Assembly (NCBI GenBank): GCA_036374435.1 | Contig: DASUTU010000029.1 | Location: forward strand, 1-36,616 | DNA from: CALGFI01 sp036374435 | GTDB lineage: Bacteria; Actinomycetota; UBA4738; HRBIN12 | Direction: 5' to 3' | DNA length: 36,616 nt | Part shown: piece after piece, positions 22,625 through 31,628 of the stretch | How the letters are laid out: each line of letters begins with the position of its first letter | Numbering within the stretch: the stretch's first letter is position 1 | Program-made: the position numbers and the translations under genes | The notes under the pieces: model-generated | Database searches by the model: none | What the model was told of the DNA's origin: nothing | The model's input: only the letters and a program-made list of their open reading frames with translations

Positions 22625-24041
22625 CGGTACCTCCGATGGTGATCCGGGCGATGCGGACCGTCGGCGAGCCGCTGCCGACCGGCACGCCCTGCCCGTCCTT
22701 CCCGCACACGCCGGGCCAGATGTCGAAGTCGTCGGCGATCCCGTCCACGTTCGACATCACCTCGATGGCGCGGCCGATGAGGTTGGCCCCGCGAACGGGC
22801 GTGGTGACCTGGCCGCGTTCGATCAGGAAGGCCTCGGAGCACCCGAAGACGAAGTCGCCCGTGGCCGGGTTGGTCTGGCCGCCGGCGAGGGCCGTGACGA
22901 ACACCCCGCGATCCGTGGACGAGACCAGCTCCTCGGGGCTGGAGGTTCCGTTCAGGATGTACGTGTTCGTCATCCGCGGGATCGGCGGGTGGGCGTAGGA
23001 CTGCCGCCGACCGTTGCCGCTGGAGGGCACGCCGTCTTTGTCGGCGCGGAGCCGGTCGTACAGCCAGCCGCTCAACACGCCCTTCTCGAACAGGACCGTG
23101 CGTTGGGCCGGCGCACCTTCGTCGTCGAACGAGAACGAGCCCCAGGCGTTCGGGACCGTGGCGTCGTCCACCCCGTCGAGGATCTCCGACGCGAGCCGCT
23201 CCCCGACGCGGCCGCGGTAGACGCTCGCCTCCCGGTCCACGATGTCGGCCTCGAGCGGATGCCCGACGGCCTCGTGGAACAGGACGCCTCCCATGCCGGG
23301 AGCCAGGACCGCGGTCAGCTCTCCCGCGGGGGCCGGCGTGGCGTCGAGCATCGTCACGGCTCGACGGGCCGCCACCCGCGCCGTCTCGGCGGGCGGGTTC
23401 GCCTCGAGGAACTCGAGCCCCGACAGGCCGGCCGGGCCGTGGAACCCGGTCTGGATGTTGCCGTCGCGTGCGGCCACGACGTTCACGACGAGGCGCACCC
23501 GCGGACGGGCCTCCTCCACCCACCGGCCGTCCGAGGTGGCGATCACGACCCGCTGCGTCGAGTCCGAATACACCGCGGTCACCTGCTGGACCTCGGGGCT
23601 GGTGGCTCGCGCGGCGTCGTCGGCCTCGTGCACCCAGGCCACCTTCTCGGAGGAGGACGCCGAACCGGCCTCGCGCACGGCGGCGTGCCTCACGGGGGGC
23701 TCGAGCCTGCGCAGGTCCACCACGTCGCCCGCGCCGTCCCGACGCAGGGACGCCACGGCCGCCTCGGCCGCCTCCAGGAGCGAGTCGCGGTCCAACCGGT
23801 TGGAGTACGCGTAGCCGAACGAGGTTCCGTGCCCGACCCGAACGCCGGCGCCTCGGTCCAGGCCGGTCGTGAGCTCCTCGACCCTCCCGTCGTCGACCCG
23901 GACCGAGATGCTGGAGCGCTCCTCCACGAACAGCTCCGCGAACGACCCACCCCGCCGCCGGGCGGCGCGAAGCACCTCGCTCGCGAGTTCGGGATCGAGC
24001 ACGGGGCCGATGCTAGCGCCAACGGGCGACGCCGAGCGCAT
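22617..24041 (-). CDS. tldD: TldD-family zinc metalloprotease
   Basis: A 474-residue catalytic partner of the TldD/E protease. The zinc motif HEAVGH is in GVLFHEAVGHPLEADIV, and SFSFDDEGAPAQRTVLFEKG, MTNTYILNGTSSPEELV and FVFGCSEAFLIERGQ are conserved. The start is uncertain: ATG 24041 gives an extra 13 or so residues, while an in-frame GTG near 24001 (VLDPELASEVL) is closer to the family N-terminus; neither has a clear ribosome binding site. No small peptide gene that could serve as a maturation substrate is visible nearby. Confidence 0.93.
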   Translation of the reverse strand: MRSASPVGASIGPVLDPELASEVLRAARRRGGSFAELFVEERSSISVRVDDGRVEELTTGLDRGAGVRVGHGTSFGYAYSNRLDRDSLLEAAEAAVASLRRDGAGDVVDLRRLEPPVRHAAVREAGSASSSEKVAWVHEADDAARATSPEVQQVTAVYSDSTQRVVIATSDGRWVEEARPRVRLVVNVVAARDGNIQTGFHGPAGLSGLEFLEANPPAETARVAARRAVTMLDATPAPAGELTAVLAPGMGGVLFHEAVGHPLEADIVDREASVYRGRVGERLASEILDGVDDATVPNAWGSFSFDDEGAPAQRTVLFEKGVLSGWLYDRLRADKDGVPSSGNGRRQSYAHPPIPRMTNTYILNGTSSPEELVSSTDRGVFVTALAGGQTNPATGDFVFGCSEAFLIERGQVTTPVRGANLIGRAIEVMSNVDGIADDFDIWPGVCGKDGQGVPVGSGSPTVRIARITIGGTGA

Positions 24042-24104
24042 CACGGGGCGATCACCCCGGTCGCGGTGGAGGAGCGTGGTAGGTTCGCCGCGCCCGGAGG
24101 TCAG

Positions 24105-24683
24105 ATGTCCACGACGGCTCGCCTCACGATCGTCTCCTTCGCGCTCGCCATGATGGCGGCGAGTTGCTCGGAACCGGACGACCGTCCGCTCCCATCGGTC
24201 TCGTCCGCGTTCCCGGCGGACCCGGGACCGGGGCTCACGGCGGGCACGGGGACCGCGGGGACGCCGACCGGGCCGACGGAGGCCGAACCGGACGTCCCCG
24301 AGCTCACCCGCGGCCGCATCACCATCCAACTCTCCGGCGAGGTGGAAGCCGAGGCGACGCTCGACCAGGTGATCAGCGCCGTGTATTCGCCGCCGCCGGG
24401 CGCGCTCGCCATCGTGTGGACGACGGGGACGGACGCGACCGTCGTCGGGCTGGGTGGAGCGAGCTTCATCGGCACCCGCCGCACCTCCCCCACGCTCACC
24501 CTCACCATCACCGCGCAGACCGGCGCCGACATCGTGAGCTTCGTCTCGGTCGATGGGGAATGTGAGGTCGAGATCCTGGTCGCGGAGCGAGACCGTGTGT
24601 TCGGTTCGTTCACCTGCTCCGGCCTCACGAGCAGCATCGGCCGGGTCGCCGACGTCTCGGCGTCCTTCGAGGCCGCGAGGTAG
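24105..24683 (+). CDS. Secreted lipoprotein of unknown function
   Basis: A 192-residue protein with a classical lipoprotein signal: a hydrophobic stretch and the lipobox MMAASC with C21 as the lipidated residue. A Pro/Gly/Thr-rich linker (about 30-65) leads to a beta-rich domain beginning RGRITIQLSGEVEAEATL, with two cysteines in DGECEVEI and FGSFTCSGL that could form a disulfide. ATG 24105 follows GGAGG with a 5-nt spacer. TAGGTT at 24080-24085 is a plausible -10. It is transcribed divergently from tldD. Confidence 0.8.
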   Translation: MSTTARLTIVSFALAMMAASCSEPDDRPLPSVSSAFPADPGPGLTAGTGTAGTPTGPTEAEPDVPELTRGRITIQLSGEVEAEATLDQVISAVYSPPPGALAIVWTTGTDATVVGLGGASFIGTRRTSPTLTLTITAQTGADIVSFVSVDGECEVEILVAERDRVFGSFTCSGLTSSIGRVADVSASFEAAR

Positions 24684-24734
24684 ACCACGGGCCCGGCCGC
24701 TCGAACGCGGGGAGACGTCGCGCTCGTCGGCGCG

Positions 24735-26462
24735 TTGGCCACCGGTCTCCTCGCCTGGTTCCTGTGGCCGTTCGTCGCGAACGGGCTGCGGTTCCCCGTC
24801 GGCCCCGACGCGCCGGTGTACCTCTGGTGGACGAGGATCGCCGGCGAGGAGGGGCTCGCCGCGGTGGCCCCTCGCCCCGGCGCCCCGGCCTTGACGCTGG
24901 TGCTCCAGGGGGCCTTCGGACGGACGGTGGTCGAATCCGTCGCCGCCCTGGAGATCACCCTCGGGGTCGCGGTCGGGTTGGCGTCCGCGTCGCTGCTGCG
25001 GGGGCGCGACCGCGGGACGTGGCTGCTCGCCGGCGCGCTGGCCGGGACGTTCGCGGTGCACCTCGCGGCCGGGTACGTCGCGAACCTGCTCCAGGCGGCG
25101 GTGTTCCTGGCGGCCGCCGTGGTGTTGGCCGTCGGCTCCGGTCGCGGAGCGATCTTCGCGGCCGCGGCCGTGGCGGCGGGCGTGCTCGTCCACCCGCCGT
25201 TCGCCGCGCTCGGTTCGGGGATCCTGCTCCTCGCCGCGGTGATGGCGTGGCGGCGCGACCGCCCAAGCGCCGTTCGCGAGGGGCTCGCGGTGCTGGCCGG
25301 CTCGGCCCTGGGCGCCACGGCACTGCTGGCCATGCCGACCGATCCGCCGCGGCCGCGCGGCGCCACCTCGAGGGATGCGTTCCTCCGCCGTGCCGGGCTC
25401 GACGACGAGTTGCGCGGCTCGTACGCCGACCGGTTCTTCCGGCGATGGACCCGGTACGTCCAGTGGGTCTCGCTCCCGCTCGCCGCGGTCGGCCTGTGGG
25501 AGCCGGACGGGTTCGTGGGGCGGTTCCTGCGGGCGTGGGCCATCACCACGGTCGTGGGGGTCGGCCTGGCGTTCGCCACCGGCCGCCTCCCGCCGGACCG
25601 CCTCGTGACGTTCGGCTTCGTCGTTCCGATCCTCGCCGCCCTCGGGTTGACCCGACTGGGTCGACGGCTGCGCCCCCGCCGCACGTTCGCGATCGCCGCG
25701 GTGGGCGGGTCCACGGTGCTGCTGCTCGCCGGGTCGCTGATCGCGTGGAACCGCCAAGAGCCGTTCCTCTCGGGCGAGGAGGTCGCGGCGGCCGCGGCCG
25801 CGAACGCCATCGTGGCGAGGCTAGACCACGGGACCCCCCTGGCCTTTCTGGTGAACACCACGGATCAGACGGGCAGCTTCCTGGCCACCCGCGCCGCCAA
25901 CGTCCTTCGCGCGGCGGTGCCTCCGGACCGGATCCGAGACGTCGTGGTGGTGGTCCGGCCGGCCGGCGGGGACGCCGACCGGGAGCGCGCGGCCCTCGAG
26001 CGCGTCACCGCGGACGACCTCCGCCGTGCCGAACGTCGTTCGGGTCGGCCGGCCGCGACGTTCGTCCTGCGCCCGTTCAACCCGGTGGACGACCCCGAGG
26101 ACGCGATCGTCCTCGACGCATCGACCCCCGTGTCCGGCGATCCGGTCGAGCCGCTCCGCGCCTCGTCGCCGGGGGGGATCGCGCTGTCGGCCGGGCTCGC
26201 CACCGTCCTGCTGACGGCGGCCGGGTTCGGCTGGGCGCGTGCCGCCGTCCGAGACGCCGCGGCGGCGCTCGCGCTCGCGCCGGCTGCCGGAGCGGCCGTG
26301 TTGGTCCTGGTCGCGGTGGGCCTGGAGCGGTTCGAACTCCTGCTGGCCGACCCGGCCGGTGCCTGGGTGGTCTCAGGGATCGCCGGCGGCGGCGGGTACG
26401 GCGCGTGGGGCATCCTCGAGCGGCTCACCCGCCCGCGTTCGCCGGCGGAGGTCGACGAGTAG
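24735..26462 (+). CDS. Multi-pass membrane protein, GT-C-like
   Basis: A 575-residue protein with roughly a dozen hydrophobic segments. The first loop has FPVGPDAPVYLWWTRIAGEE, reminiscent of GT-C enzymes with an acidic site in the first extracytoplasmic loop. A soluble stretch (about 350-460) contains DVVVVVRPAGGDADRERAAL, and two or more helices close the protein. The start is weak: TTG 24735 cuts into a hydrophobic run that continues upstream in frame (VALVGALATG) as far as the lipoprotein stop at 24683, and no better start is seen. The 3' end overlaps the convergent gene by 90 nt. Function inferred only from topology. Confidence 0.6.
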   Translation: MATGLLAWFLWPFVANGLRFPVGPDAPVYLWWTRIAGEEGLAAVAPRPGAPALTLVLQGAFGRTVVESVAALEITLGVAVGLASASLLRGRDRGTWLLAGALAGTFAVHLAAGYVANLLQAAVFLAAAVVLAVGSGRGAIFAAAAVAAGVLVHPPFAALGSGILLLAAVMAWRRDRPSAVREGLAVLAGSALGATALLAMPTDPPRPRGATSRDAFLRRAGLDDELRGSYADRFFRRWTRYVQWVSLPLAAVGLWEPDGFVGRFLRAWAITTVVGVGLAFATGRLPPDRLVTFGFVVPILAALGLTRLGRRLRPRRTFAIAAVGGSTVLLLAGSLIAWNRQEPFLSGEEVAAAAAANAIVARLDHGTPLAFLVNTTDQTGSFLATRAANVLRAAVPPDRIRDVVVVVRPAGGDADRERAALERVTADDLRRAERRSGRPAATFVLRPFNPVDDPEDAIVLDASTPVSGDPVEPLRASSPGGIALSAGLATVLLTAAGFGWARAAVRDAAAALALAPAAGAAVLVLVAVGLERFELLLADPAGAWVVSGIAGGGGYGAWGILERLTRPRSPAEVDE

Positions 26463-27893
26463 CCAGGCGAGCAGCCCGATCACCACCGGCGTCACCGCGT
26501 AGTGGCCGAACAGGATGTTGACGTCGTACGCGTCGGAGAACCTCGCCGGCTCCGACGTCCACTGCGAGACCGTGAGGGCGAGGCTCGTGCCGATCATCAC
26601 GGTCCGCGGGACGAACGGCAGGAGCCAGACGAGCGGCAGCGCCCACGTCACGTACCAAGGCAGCAGCACCGGACCGAGCAGCATCAGCGCGACCAGGCCC
26701 CATCCCCAGCTCGCGCCGTGCGTCCACCCGCCGACCGGGACGCGCCGGAGGAGCTCGCGGCCCAGGACCATCACGACGCCGACGAGCAGGAGCGGGAACA
26801 CGATCCGCGGCACGACGCCGAGCACGTCGCCGGACACGGCGTCGAGCACCCGACGGAAGAACCGCGAAGGCGCGAGCCACCCCTCGTGCGTCGCGAGCTC
26901 GAACATCCCCAGAGAGGGGTCTCGGGCGGTCAGGAACGGCGCCGCCGCGACGAGGGCGAGCCCGCCGGCCACCCCGACGTGCCCCGCTGCGACCCGGGCG
27001 CGTTCCCCGCGGGGGCGGGACGCCACGTCCGCGATCACGAACAGGAGCAGCGGCAGGGCCGCCGTCACCTTCACGAGCGCGCCGAGCGCGAGCGCCGCGG
27101 TGGCCGGGAACGTCCGGCGCGCCACGACCAACGCGAGCGCGCCGGCGACCGACAACGCCAGCAGGAGGTCGTTGTGGCCGCTGCCGGCGCTCTGGAACAC
27201 CACCACCGGGTTCAGCCCGATGATCGCGAGCGCGAACGCCAGGCGTTCGGGTCGGGCCCGGCCGACGAGCCGGGCGACGACGGCGAGCGTGCCGAGGCTG
27301 GCGGCGACGGCGAGCACCCGGAACACCACGATCGTCGCGGCCACGCCGTCGACGAACCGCACCACCAACGCGGAGATCTGGGTCCACAGCGGCCCGTACA
27401 CGGCGGGGGTGTCGACCCACCGCGGGCCCACGAACGCGGCGAGCTCGTCCGCGGGGAACTCCGCCGGCGTCGCCACGTACGGGTTGGCGTGGTAGACGGC
27501 CGCGATCTTTCCGTAATACGCGTACGAGTACACGTCGCGCGAGAACAACAACGGCAGGAACAGGATCGCCACGTGGTAGGCGACGGCGAGCCACACCACG
27601 GTGCGTGCCCGAACCGCGCCGAACCAGGCCTGTCGCAACACGAGCGCGAACGCGGCCGCGGCCCCGACCACCGACGCCACGCCCACCGCGGCGAGAGCCG
27701 TGCCGTCGAGCGCGTCCAGGCCGACCAGCCCCGACAGCCACCGGAAAGGGCCTGCCGGGCCGGCGCCAGGTGGAAGGATCGGCGTGAACGGTGACCCCGG
27801 CGTGGCCGCGACCGTGGCGACGACCGCGAACGACACGGCGGACGCGCCGAGCGCGAGCCCGGGCCCGGGCCGGCGGGGCGGAGGGGAGCTCAC
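26373..27893 (-). CDS. GT-C/GT87-like polyprenol-phosphate mannosyltransferase
   Basis: A 506-residue protein with about a dozen helices, from GTG 27893 (the frame is open further upstream without a start that fits). The first large loop has RDVYSYAYYGKIAAVYHANP and then FVGPRWVDTPAVYGPLW. This pattern of an acidic site followed by NPY and YGP is seen in MptA/MptB and GT87 enzymes that add mannose from polyprenyl-phosphate-mannose. Later it reads GLNPVVVFQSAGSGHNDLLL and LPWYVTWALPLVWLLPF. It probably builds an envelope mannan or lipomannan-like glycan; donor and acceptor are inferred. The C-terminal 30 codons overlap the convergent gene. Confidence 0.75.
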   Translation of the reverse strand: MSSPPPRRPGPGLALGASAVSFAVVATVAATPGSPFTPILPPGAGPAGPFRWLSGLVGLDALDGTALAAVGVASVVGAAAAFALVLRQAWFGAVRARTVVWLAVAYHVAILFLPLLFSRDVYSYAYYGKIAAVYHANPYVATPAEFPADELAAFVGPRWVDTPAVYGPLWTQISALVVRFVDGVAATIVVFRVLAVAASLGTLAVVARLVGRARPERLAFALAIIGLNPVVVFQSAGSGHNDLLLALSVAGALALVVARRTFPATAALALGALVKVTAALPLLLFVIADVASRPRGERARVAAGHVGVAGGLALVAAAPFLTARDPSLGMFELATHEGWLAPSRFFRRVLDAVSGDVLGVVPRIVFPLLLVGVVMVLGRELLRRVPVGGWTHGASWGWGLVALMLLGPVLLPWYVTWALPLVWLLPFVPRTVMIGTSLALTVSQWTSEPARFSDAYDVNILFGHYAVTPVVIGLLAWLLVDLRRRTRAGEPLEDAPRAVPAAAGDP

Positions 27894-27919
27894 CGCAGCC
27901 GACTGTACCGCGGAGGGTG

Positions 27920-28903
27920 TTACGCGCCGGGACCGGACAGGCGCACGTCCCCGTCCACGGTGCGAACGAACACCTGCCAGTTGTAGTAGGCGTAGTACGA
28001 CCTCGGCGACCGCATCATGGTCCTCGCGTACGACCACACGGCGGTGACGTAGGCGTCGACCGGGTTGTAAGCGCGCAAGGCCGCCCGGTAGTCGTTGGGC
28101 GCCCCCGAGGCCCGGAGGTAGTTCGCCGCTCCGAGAACGGCGTCGCGCGGGTCGCGCGGGTCGCCGCCCATGCCGTACGCCGCCCACGTCGACGGCAGGA
28201 ACTGCATCGGCCCCACGGCGCCGGCAGAGCTGCGAGACCGGATCCGGTTCATCCTCGTCTCGACGAGCATGATCGCGGCGAGCACCTCCCAGTCGACCCC
28301 GAACCGCTCCTCGGCCTCGCGGAAGTGTGCCAGCAGGACGTCGGCGCCCGGAGCGCGCCGGATGCGGAACTCCGGGACCGACTCCACCGGCGTGAAGTGT
28401 TCGAACAACGCCCGCCCGGCCCGGACGTTCGCGACCGACTCGCGGCGCACGGCGCGCGGCAGCCGGTCGAGCGTCCGCGCCGCGAGCCCGCGCCGGGCCG
28501 ACAGGGTTCGGAAGATGCGCTGCTCGTGGAGCGTCCACAGGACGACGTCGCGGGGCGGCGGCCACACGGACGGGTCGCCGAGCGTCAGCCAGTCGGCGAT
28601 CGCCTCGCGGGTGGCCACGTAGGTCGTCTCGAGCTCGTGCGCAAGGCGCTCGGCGCCGAGCGGGATGTGCGCGTCGGGGTCCGGAGGCCCCGGGTCCGGC
28701 ACGGGGTCGGATCCGGTCGCGCCGGTCGGACCGGTGGCGCCGGTCGGGCCGGTGGTTCCGCTCGGCGAGGTCGCTCCGGCGGCGAGGGCGTCGTGCTCCC
28801 GCCCTTCGGGCGTCGCCCCGTCCGGCCGGGTCGCCGCCTCCGAGGTCGTGCAGGCGGCGGCGAGCGCCGCAACGACCAGCAGCGCGATGGACCGCCTGAT
28901 CAT
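27920..28903 (-). CDS. Lipoprotein lytic transglycosylase (SLT domain)
   Basis: A 327-residue protein with a lipoprotein signal (LLVVAALAAAC, C18), a Gly-x-Thr repeat linker at about 45-64, a helical region, and a goose-lysozyme/SLT catalytic domain. The catalytic glutamate is E215 in IMLVETRMNRIRS, followed by SSAGAVGPMQFLPSTWAAYG and LRAYNPVDAYVTAVWSYAR. It would cleave peptidoglycan glycan strands at the outer face of the membrane. ATG 28903 overlaps the ABC-F stop by 4 nt, so the two proteins are made from one coupled message. Confidence 0.9.
   Translation of the reverse strand: MIRRSIALLVVAALAAACTTSEAATRPDGATPEGREHDALAAGATSPSGTTGPTGATGPTGATGSDPVPDPGPPDPDAHIPLGAERLAHELETTYVATREAIADWLTLGDPSVWPPPRDVVLWTLHEQRIFRTLSARRGLAARTLDRLPRAVRRESVANVRAGRALFEHFTPVESVPEFRIRRAPGADVLLAHFREAEERFGVDWEVLAAIMLVETRMNRIRSRSSAGAVGPMQFLPSTWAAYGMGGDPRDPRDAVLGAANYLRASGAPNDYRAALRAYNPVDAYVTAVWSYARTMMRSPRSYYAYYNWQVFVRTVDGDVRLSGPGA
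28712..28762. repeat. Repeat tract coding for a collagen-like TGPTGATG linker
   Basis: Imperfect GGxCCGGTxGxGCC units on the plus strand encode TGPTGATGPTGATG in the lipoprotein linker. Gly occurs at every third residue over about five triplets, which is short for a true collagen helix. Confidence 0.7.
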
Positions 28904-30513
28904 GCGACGGGCGCCCCCATCTCGACCTCGTACGGAGACTCGAGGAGCTCTCGGACGGTTCCGTCGGCGTCGAAGAACAGGAACCGGTCGAGCCGGCGCA
29001 TCAGCCAGCGGTCGTGGGTCACCACGATCACCGTCCCCTCGTACCGGACCATCGCCTCCTCGAGCGCGTCGGCCGACGCCACGTCCAGGTTGTCGGTCGG
29101 CTCGTCGAGCAGCAGCATCGTCGGCGAGTCGATCTCCATCAGCAGGAGCTGGAACCGCGCCTGTTGTCCTCCGGAGAGCAGCGCGAACGGGTTGCGCGCC
29201 GCGCGGTCGAGCTCGTAGCGGCGGAGCGCGGACATCGACTCGGTCACCCCGAGCCCACGCTTGTGGAGCACGTCGACGAGCGCGAGCCCTTCCAGATCCG
29301 AGCGGTCGTGGAGCTGGGCGAACAACGCGGGTTCGACCCGGGCCCCGAGCCGCCACTCCCCCTCGTGCCGCACCGGTTCGCCCGCCAGCAGCCGCAGGAA
29401 ATGCGTCTTTCCCGACCCGTTGGGTCCGATCACCCCGATCCGTTCGCCGAACCAGATCTCGGCGTCGAACGAGCGCACCACGCCGGGGATCGACAGCCCG
29501 CGGACGCGCAGGGCGACCTTGCCCGTGCGGCCGCCGCCGATGCGCATGCGGACGTCCTGGACCTCCGGCTTGAGCGGCGGGGCGTTCCGCTCCTCGAACC
29601 GGCGCAGCCGGTGTTCGGCCGAGCGAGCTTTGGACGACCACCCGGCGTTGTAGGCGGCCTTGCGTTTCATCTCCTTCACCATGTCCCGGAGGCGCTGACG
29701 TTCCTCCTCGTACCGGCGGTGCGCCTCGTCGAGCCGGTCGACCCGGGCGTCCCGGGCCTGCGCGTAGGTCGAGAAGCGGCCGACGTGGGTCCAGGCCGCC
29801 TTGCCCTCGAGCGTCACGATCCTCCCGACGGTGCGATCCAACACGGTCCGGTCGTGCGAGACCATCAGGATGGTCCGGCCGGACGCGTTCACCGTCTCCT
29901 CGAGCCATCGCTTGCCGTCGATGTCGAGTGTGTTGTCCGGCTCGTCGAGCAAGATCACGTCGTAGGGGGACCGGAAGATCACCTCGAGCGCCAGGCGTTT
30001 GCGCTCGCCACCCGACAGCGTGTCGATCCGCCGGCCGGCACACTCCGGGTACCCCACGCCGAACGCCTCTCGGGTACACCGGTCGAAGACGACCTCGGCC
30101 TCGTACCCACCGGCCTCGCCCCACCGCGCCAACGCCTCGGCGTATCGGAGCTGCGCGGCTTCGCCGGGGTGATCCCGCATCCACCGATCGGCCCGGTCCA
30201 GCCCGGCCGCGGCCTCGGCCACCACGGGATCGGCGTAGGCGAGGAGGAAGCTTCGGACGGTCACCCGCTCCGAGCCCCGGCCCGGCGATCCGATGAACTG
30301 CCGCATCAGACCGACCCGGCCGTCCACCCGGATCACGCCGGAGGTCGGCGGCTCGAGGCCGGCGATGACCCGGAGGAGCGTCGTCTTCCCGATGCCGTTC
30401 GCGCCGACCATGGCGGCGTGGTCACCCTCGGGCACGCGGAAGTCCACCCCTTCGAACAACGTCCACCCGCCCGGCAAGGCGTAGGAGACGTCCGCGACCT
30501 CGATCGACCCCAC
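28900..30513 (-). CDS. ABC-F family ATPase
   Basis: A 537-residue protein with two ABC ATPase domains and no membrane segments, as in ribosome-associated ABC-F translation factors. Domain 1: Walker A GANGIGKTT, signature LSGGERKR, Walker B LLDEPDNTLD. The charged linker (about 240-300, EEERQRLRDMVKEMKRKAAY) is the P-site tRNA interaction motif region. Domain 2: Walker A GPNGSGKTH, signature LSGGQQAR, Walker B LLDEPTDNLD. These factors rescue or modulate stalled ribosomes, and some protect against ribosome-targeting antibiotics. TACGGT lies 8 nt before GTG 30513. The stop overlaps the lytic transglycosylase start. Confidence 0.93.
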   Translation of the reverse strand: MGSIEVADVSYALPGGWTLFEGVDFRVPEGDHAAMVGANGIGKTTLLRVIAGLEPPTSGVIRVDGRVGLMRQFIGSPGRGSERVTVRSFLLAYADPVVAEAAAGLDRADRWMRDHPGEAAQLRYAEALARWGEAGGYEAEVVFDRCTREAFGVGYPECAGRRIDTLSGGERKRLALEVIFRSPYDVILLDEPDNTLDIDGKRWLEETVNASGRTILMVSHDRTVLDRTVGRIVTLEGKAAWTHVGRFSTYAQARDARVDRLDEAHRRYEEERQRLRDMVKEMKRKAAYNAGWSSKARSAEHRLRRFEERNAPPLKPEVQDVRMRIGGGRTGKVALRVRGLSIPGVVRSFDAEIWFGERIGVIGPNGSGKTHFLRLLAGEPVRHEGEWRLGARVEPALFAQLHDRSDLEGLALVDVLHKRGLGVTESMSALRRYELDRAARNPFALLSGGQQARFQLLLMEIDSPTMLLLDEPTDNLDVASADALEEAMVRYEGTVIVVTHDRWLMRRLDRFLFFDADGTVRELLESPYEVEMGAPVA

Positions 30514-30521
30514 GGCCGATC

Positions 30522-30527
30522 ACCGTA
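30522..30527 (-). promoter_or_regulatory. Probable -10 element of the ABC-F gene (leaderless)
   Basis: TACGGT on the minus strand ends 8 nt before GTG 30513. No ribosome binding site is present in between. Confidence 0.4.
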
Positions 30528-30559
30528 ACACCGGGGTTCCGAGGCGCCCGGACCGGCTC

Positions 30560-31621
30560 TCAGCCGGTGGCCGCGGCCGGGTTCCCCTCGTGTTCGGCGT
30601 GGAGCTGGCCGCACGCGGCCCGGATCGTCCGTCCACGGGTGTCCCGGATCGTGACGTTCACCCCGGCGTCCTGCAGGAGCGCGGCGAACCGGCGGATTCG
30701 GGACGGCGGGCTCGGCTCGGTCGGCCAGCCGGGGGTCGGGTTCAGCGGGATCAGGTTGACGTGGGCGTGGAGGCGAAGCGCGATCGGCACCAGCCGTTCG
30801 GCCTGGTCGTCCGAGTCGTTCGTGTCGGCGATCATGGCCCACTCGATGGATGGACGGCGGTGCGTGCGCTCGCGCCAGGCGGCGACGGCCTCCTCCAGGA
30901 CGCCGAGGGACCACAAGCGGTTCGCCGGGACCAGCTCGCTTCGCAGCTCGTCGGTGGCGGCGTGCAGGCTGACCGCCAACCCGACCTGCGGGAATCGCTC
31001 GCCCAGCCGGCCGATGGCGGGAACCACCCCCACCGTCGAGACGGTGATGTGCCGGTCGCCGAGCCCGAGCCCGAGCGGGTCGGTGAGGCGCTCGAGCGCC
31101 CCGAACGTCTGCCGTTCGTTGGCGAGCGGCTCCCCCATCCCCATGAAGACTACGTTCGTCAGGCGGCGGGGGGTGGTGGCGGGCAACCGGGTCGCCTCCC
31201 GTTTGCCCCACAGCACCTGCGCGGCCATCTCCCCGGCCGTGAGGTTGTTCCGAAGGCCCATCTGGCCGGTGGCGCAGAACTCGCATCCCATCGCGCACCC
31301 CGACTGCGTCGAGACGCACACGGTGACCCGGCTGCGGTAGCCCATCACCACGGTCTCGATGACATGCCGACCACCGAGACGAAGGAGCGCCTTGCGAGTG
31401 GCGCCGCCGTCGGCCTCCCGTTCCTCGAGCACGTCAACGGCGATCGGAAGATCGACGGCCAATCGGGCGCGCAACGCCTTGGGGACGTCCGGCATCTCCT
31501 CGTAGATGGCCCCGCGTCGCCACAGGTGGCCGTACACCTGCCGGGCTCGGAACGCGGGCTCTCCCCACCCGGCCAGTCGGCCGGCGAGCTCGTCCGCCCC
31601 GAGGTCGTACACGGTGGTCAC
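30560..31621 (-). CDS. rlmN: 23S rRNA (adenine-2503-C2)-methyltransferase RlmN
   Basis: A 353-residue radical-SAM methyltransferase that methylates A2503 of 23S rRNA (and A37 of some tRNAs). The cluster motif CxxxCxxC is C109, C113 and C116 in QSGCAMGCEFCATGQMGL. Conserved also are NVVFMGMGEPLAN, VGLAVSLHAATDELR, HVNLIPLNPTPGW and the C-terminal cysteine in IRAACGQL (about 337) that takes part in catalysis. GTG 31621 starts MTTVYDLG; the frame is open upstream but overlaps the divergent gene. The -10-like TACGCT sits 7 nt before the start. Confidence 0.95.
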   Translation of the reverse strand: MTTVYDLGADELAGRLAGWGEPAFRARQVYGHLWRRGAIYEEMPDVPKALRARLAVDLPIAVDVLEEREADGGATRKALLRLGGRHVIETVVMGYRSRVTVCVSTQSGCAMGCEFCATGQMGLRNNLTAGEMAAQVLWGKREATRLPATTPRRLTNVVFMGMGEPLANERQTFGALERLTDPLGLGLGDRHITVSTVGVVPAIGRLGERFPQVGLAVSLHAATDELRSELVPANRLWSLGVLEEAVAAWRERTHRRPSIEWAMIADTNDSDDQAERLVPIALRLHAHVNLIPLNPTPGWPTEPSPPSRIRRFAALLQDAGVNVTIRDTRGRTIRAACGQLHAEHEGNPAAATG

Positions 31622-31628
31622 GCCGGCC

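Noticed and set aside
24678..24740. Programmed read-through of TAG joining the lipoprotein to the next membrane protein
   Set aside because: A lipoprotein domain followed by a dozen helices would be odd, and no read-through context or pyrrolysine/selenocysteine signal is visible. A mis-assigned start is simpler.
22617..25757. Continuation of the tldD frame far upstream to about 25757 as a giant protein
   Set aside because: The sequence upstream of 24041 is low-complexity, Arg/Gly/Glu-rich antisense of two plus-strand genes with good signals (lipobox, membrane helices). Homology starts at the TldD N-terminus.
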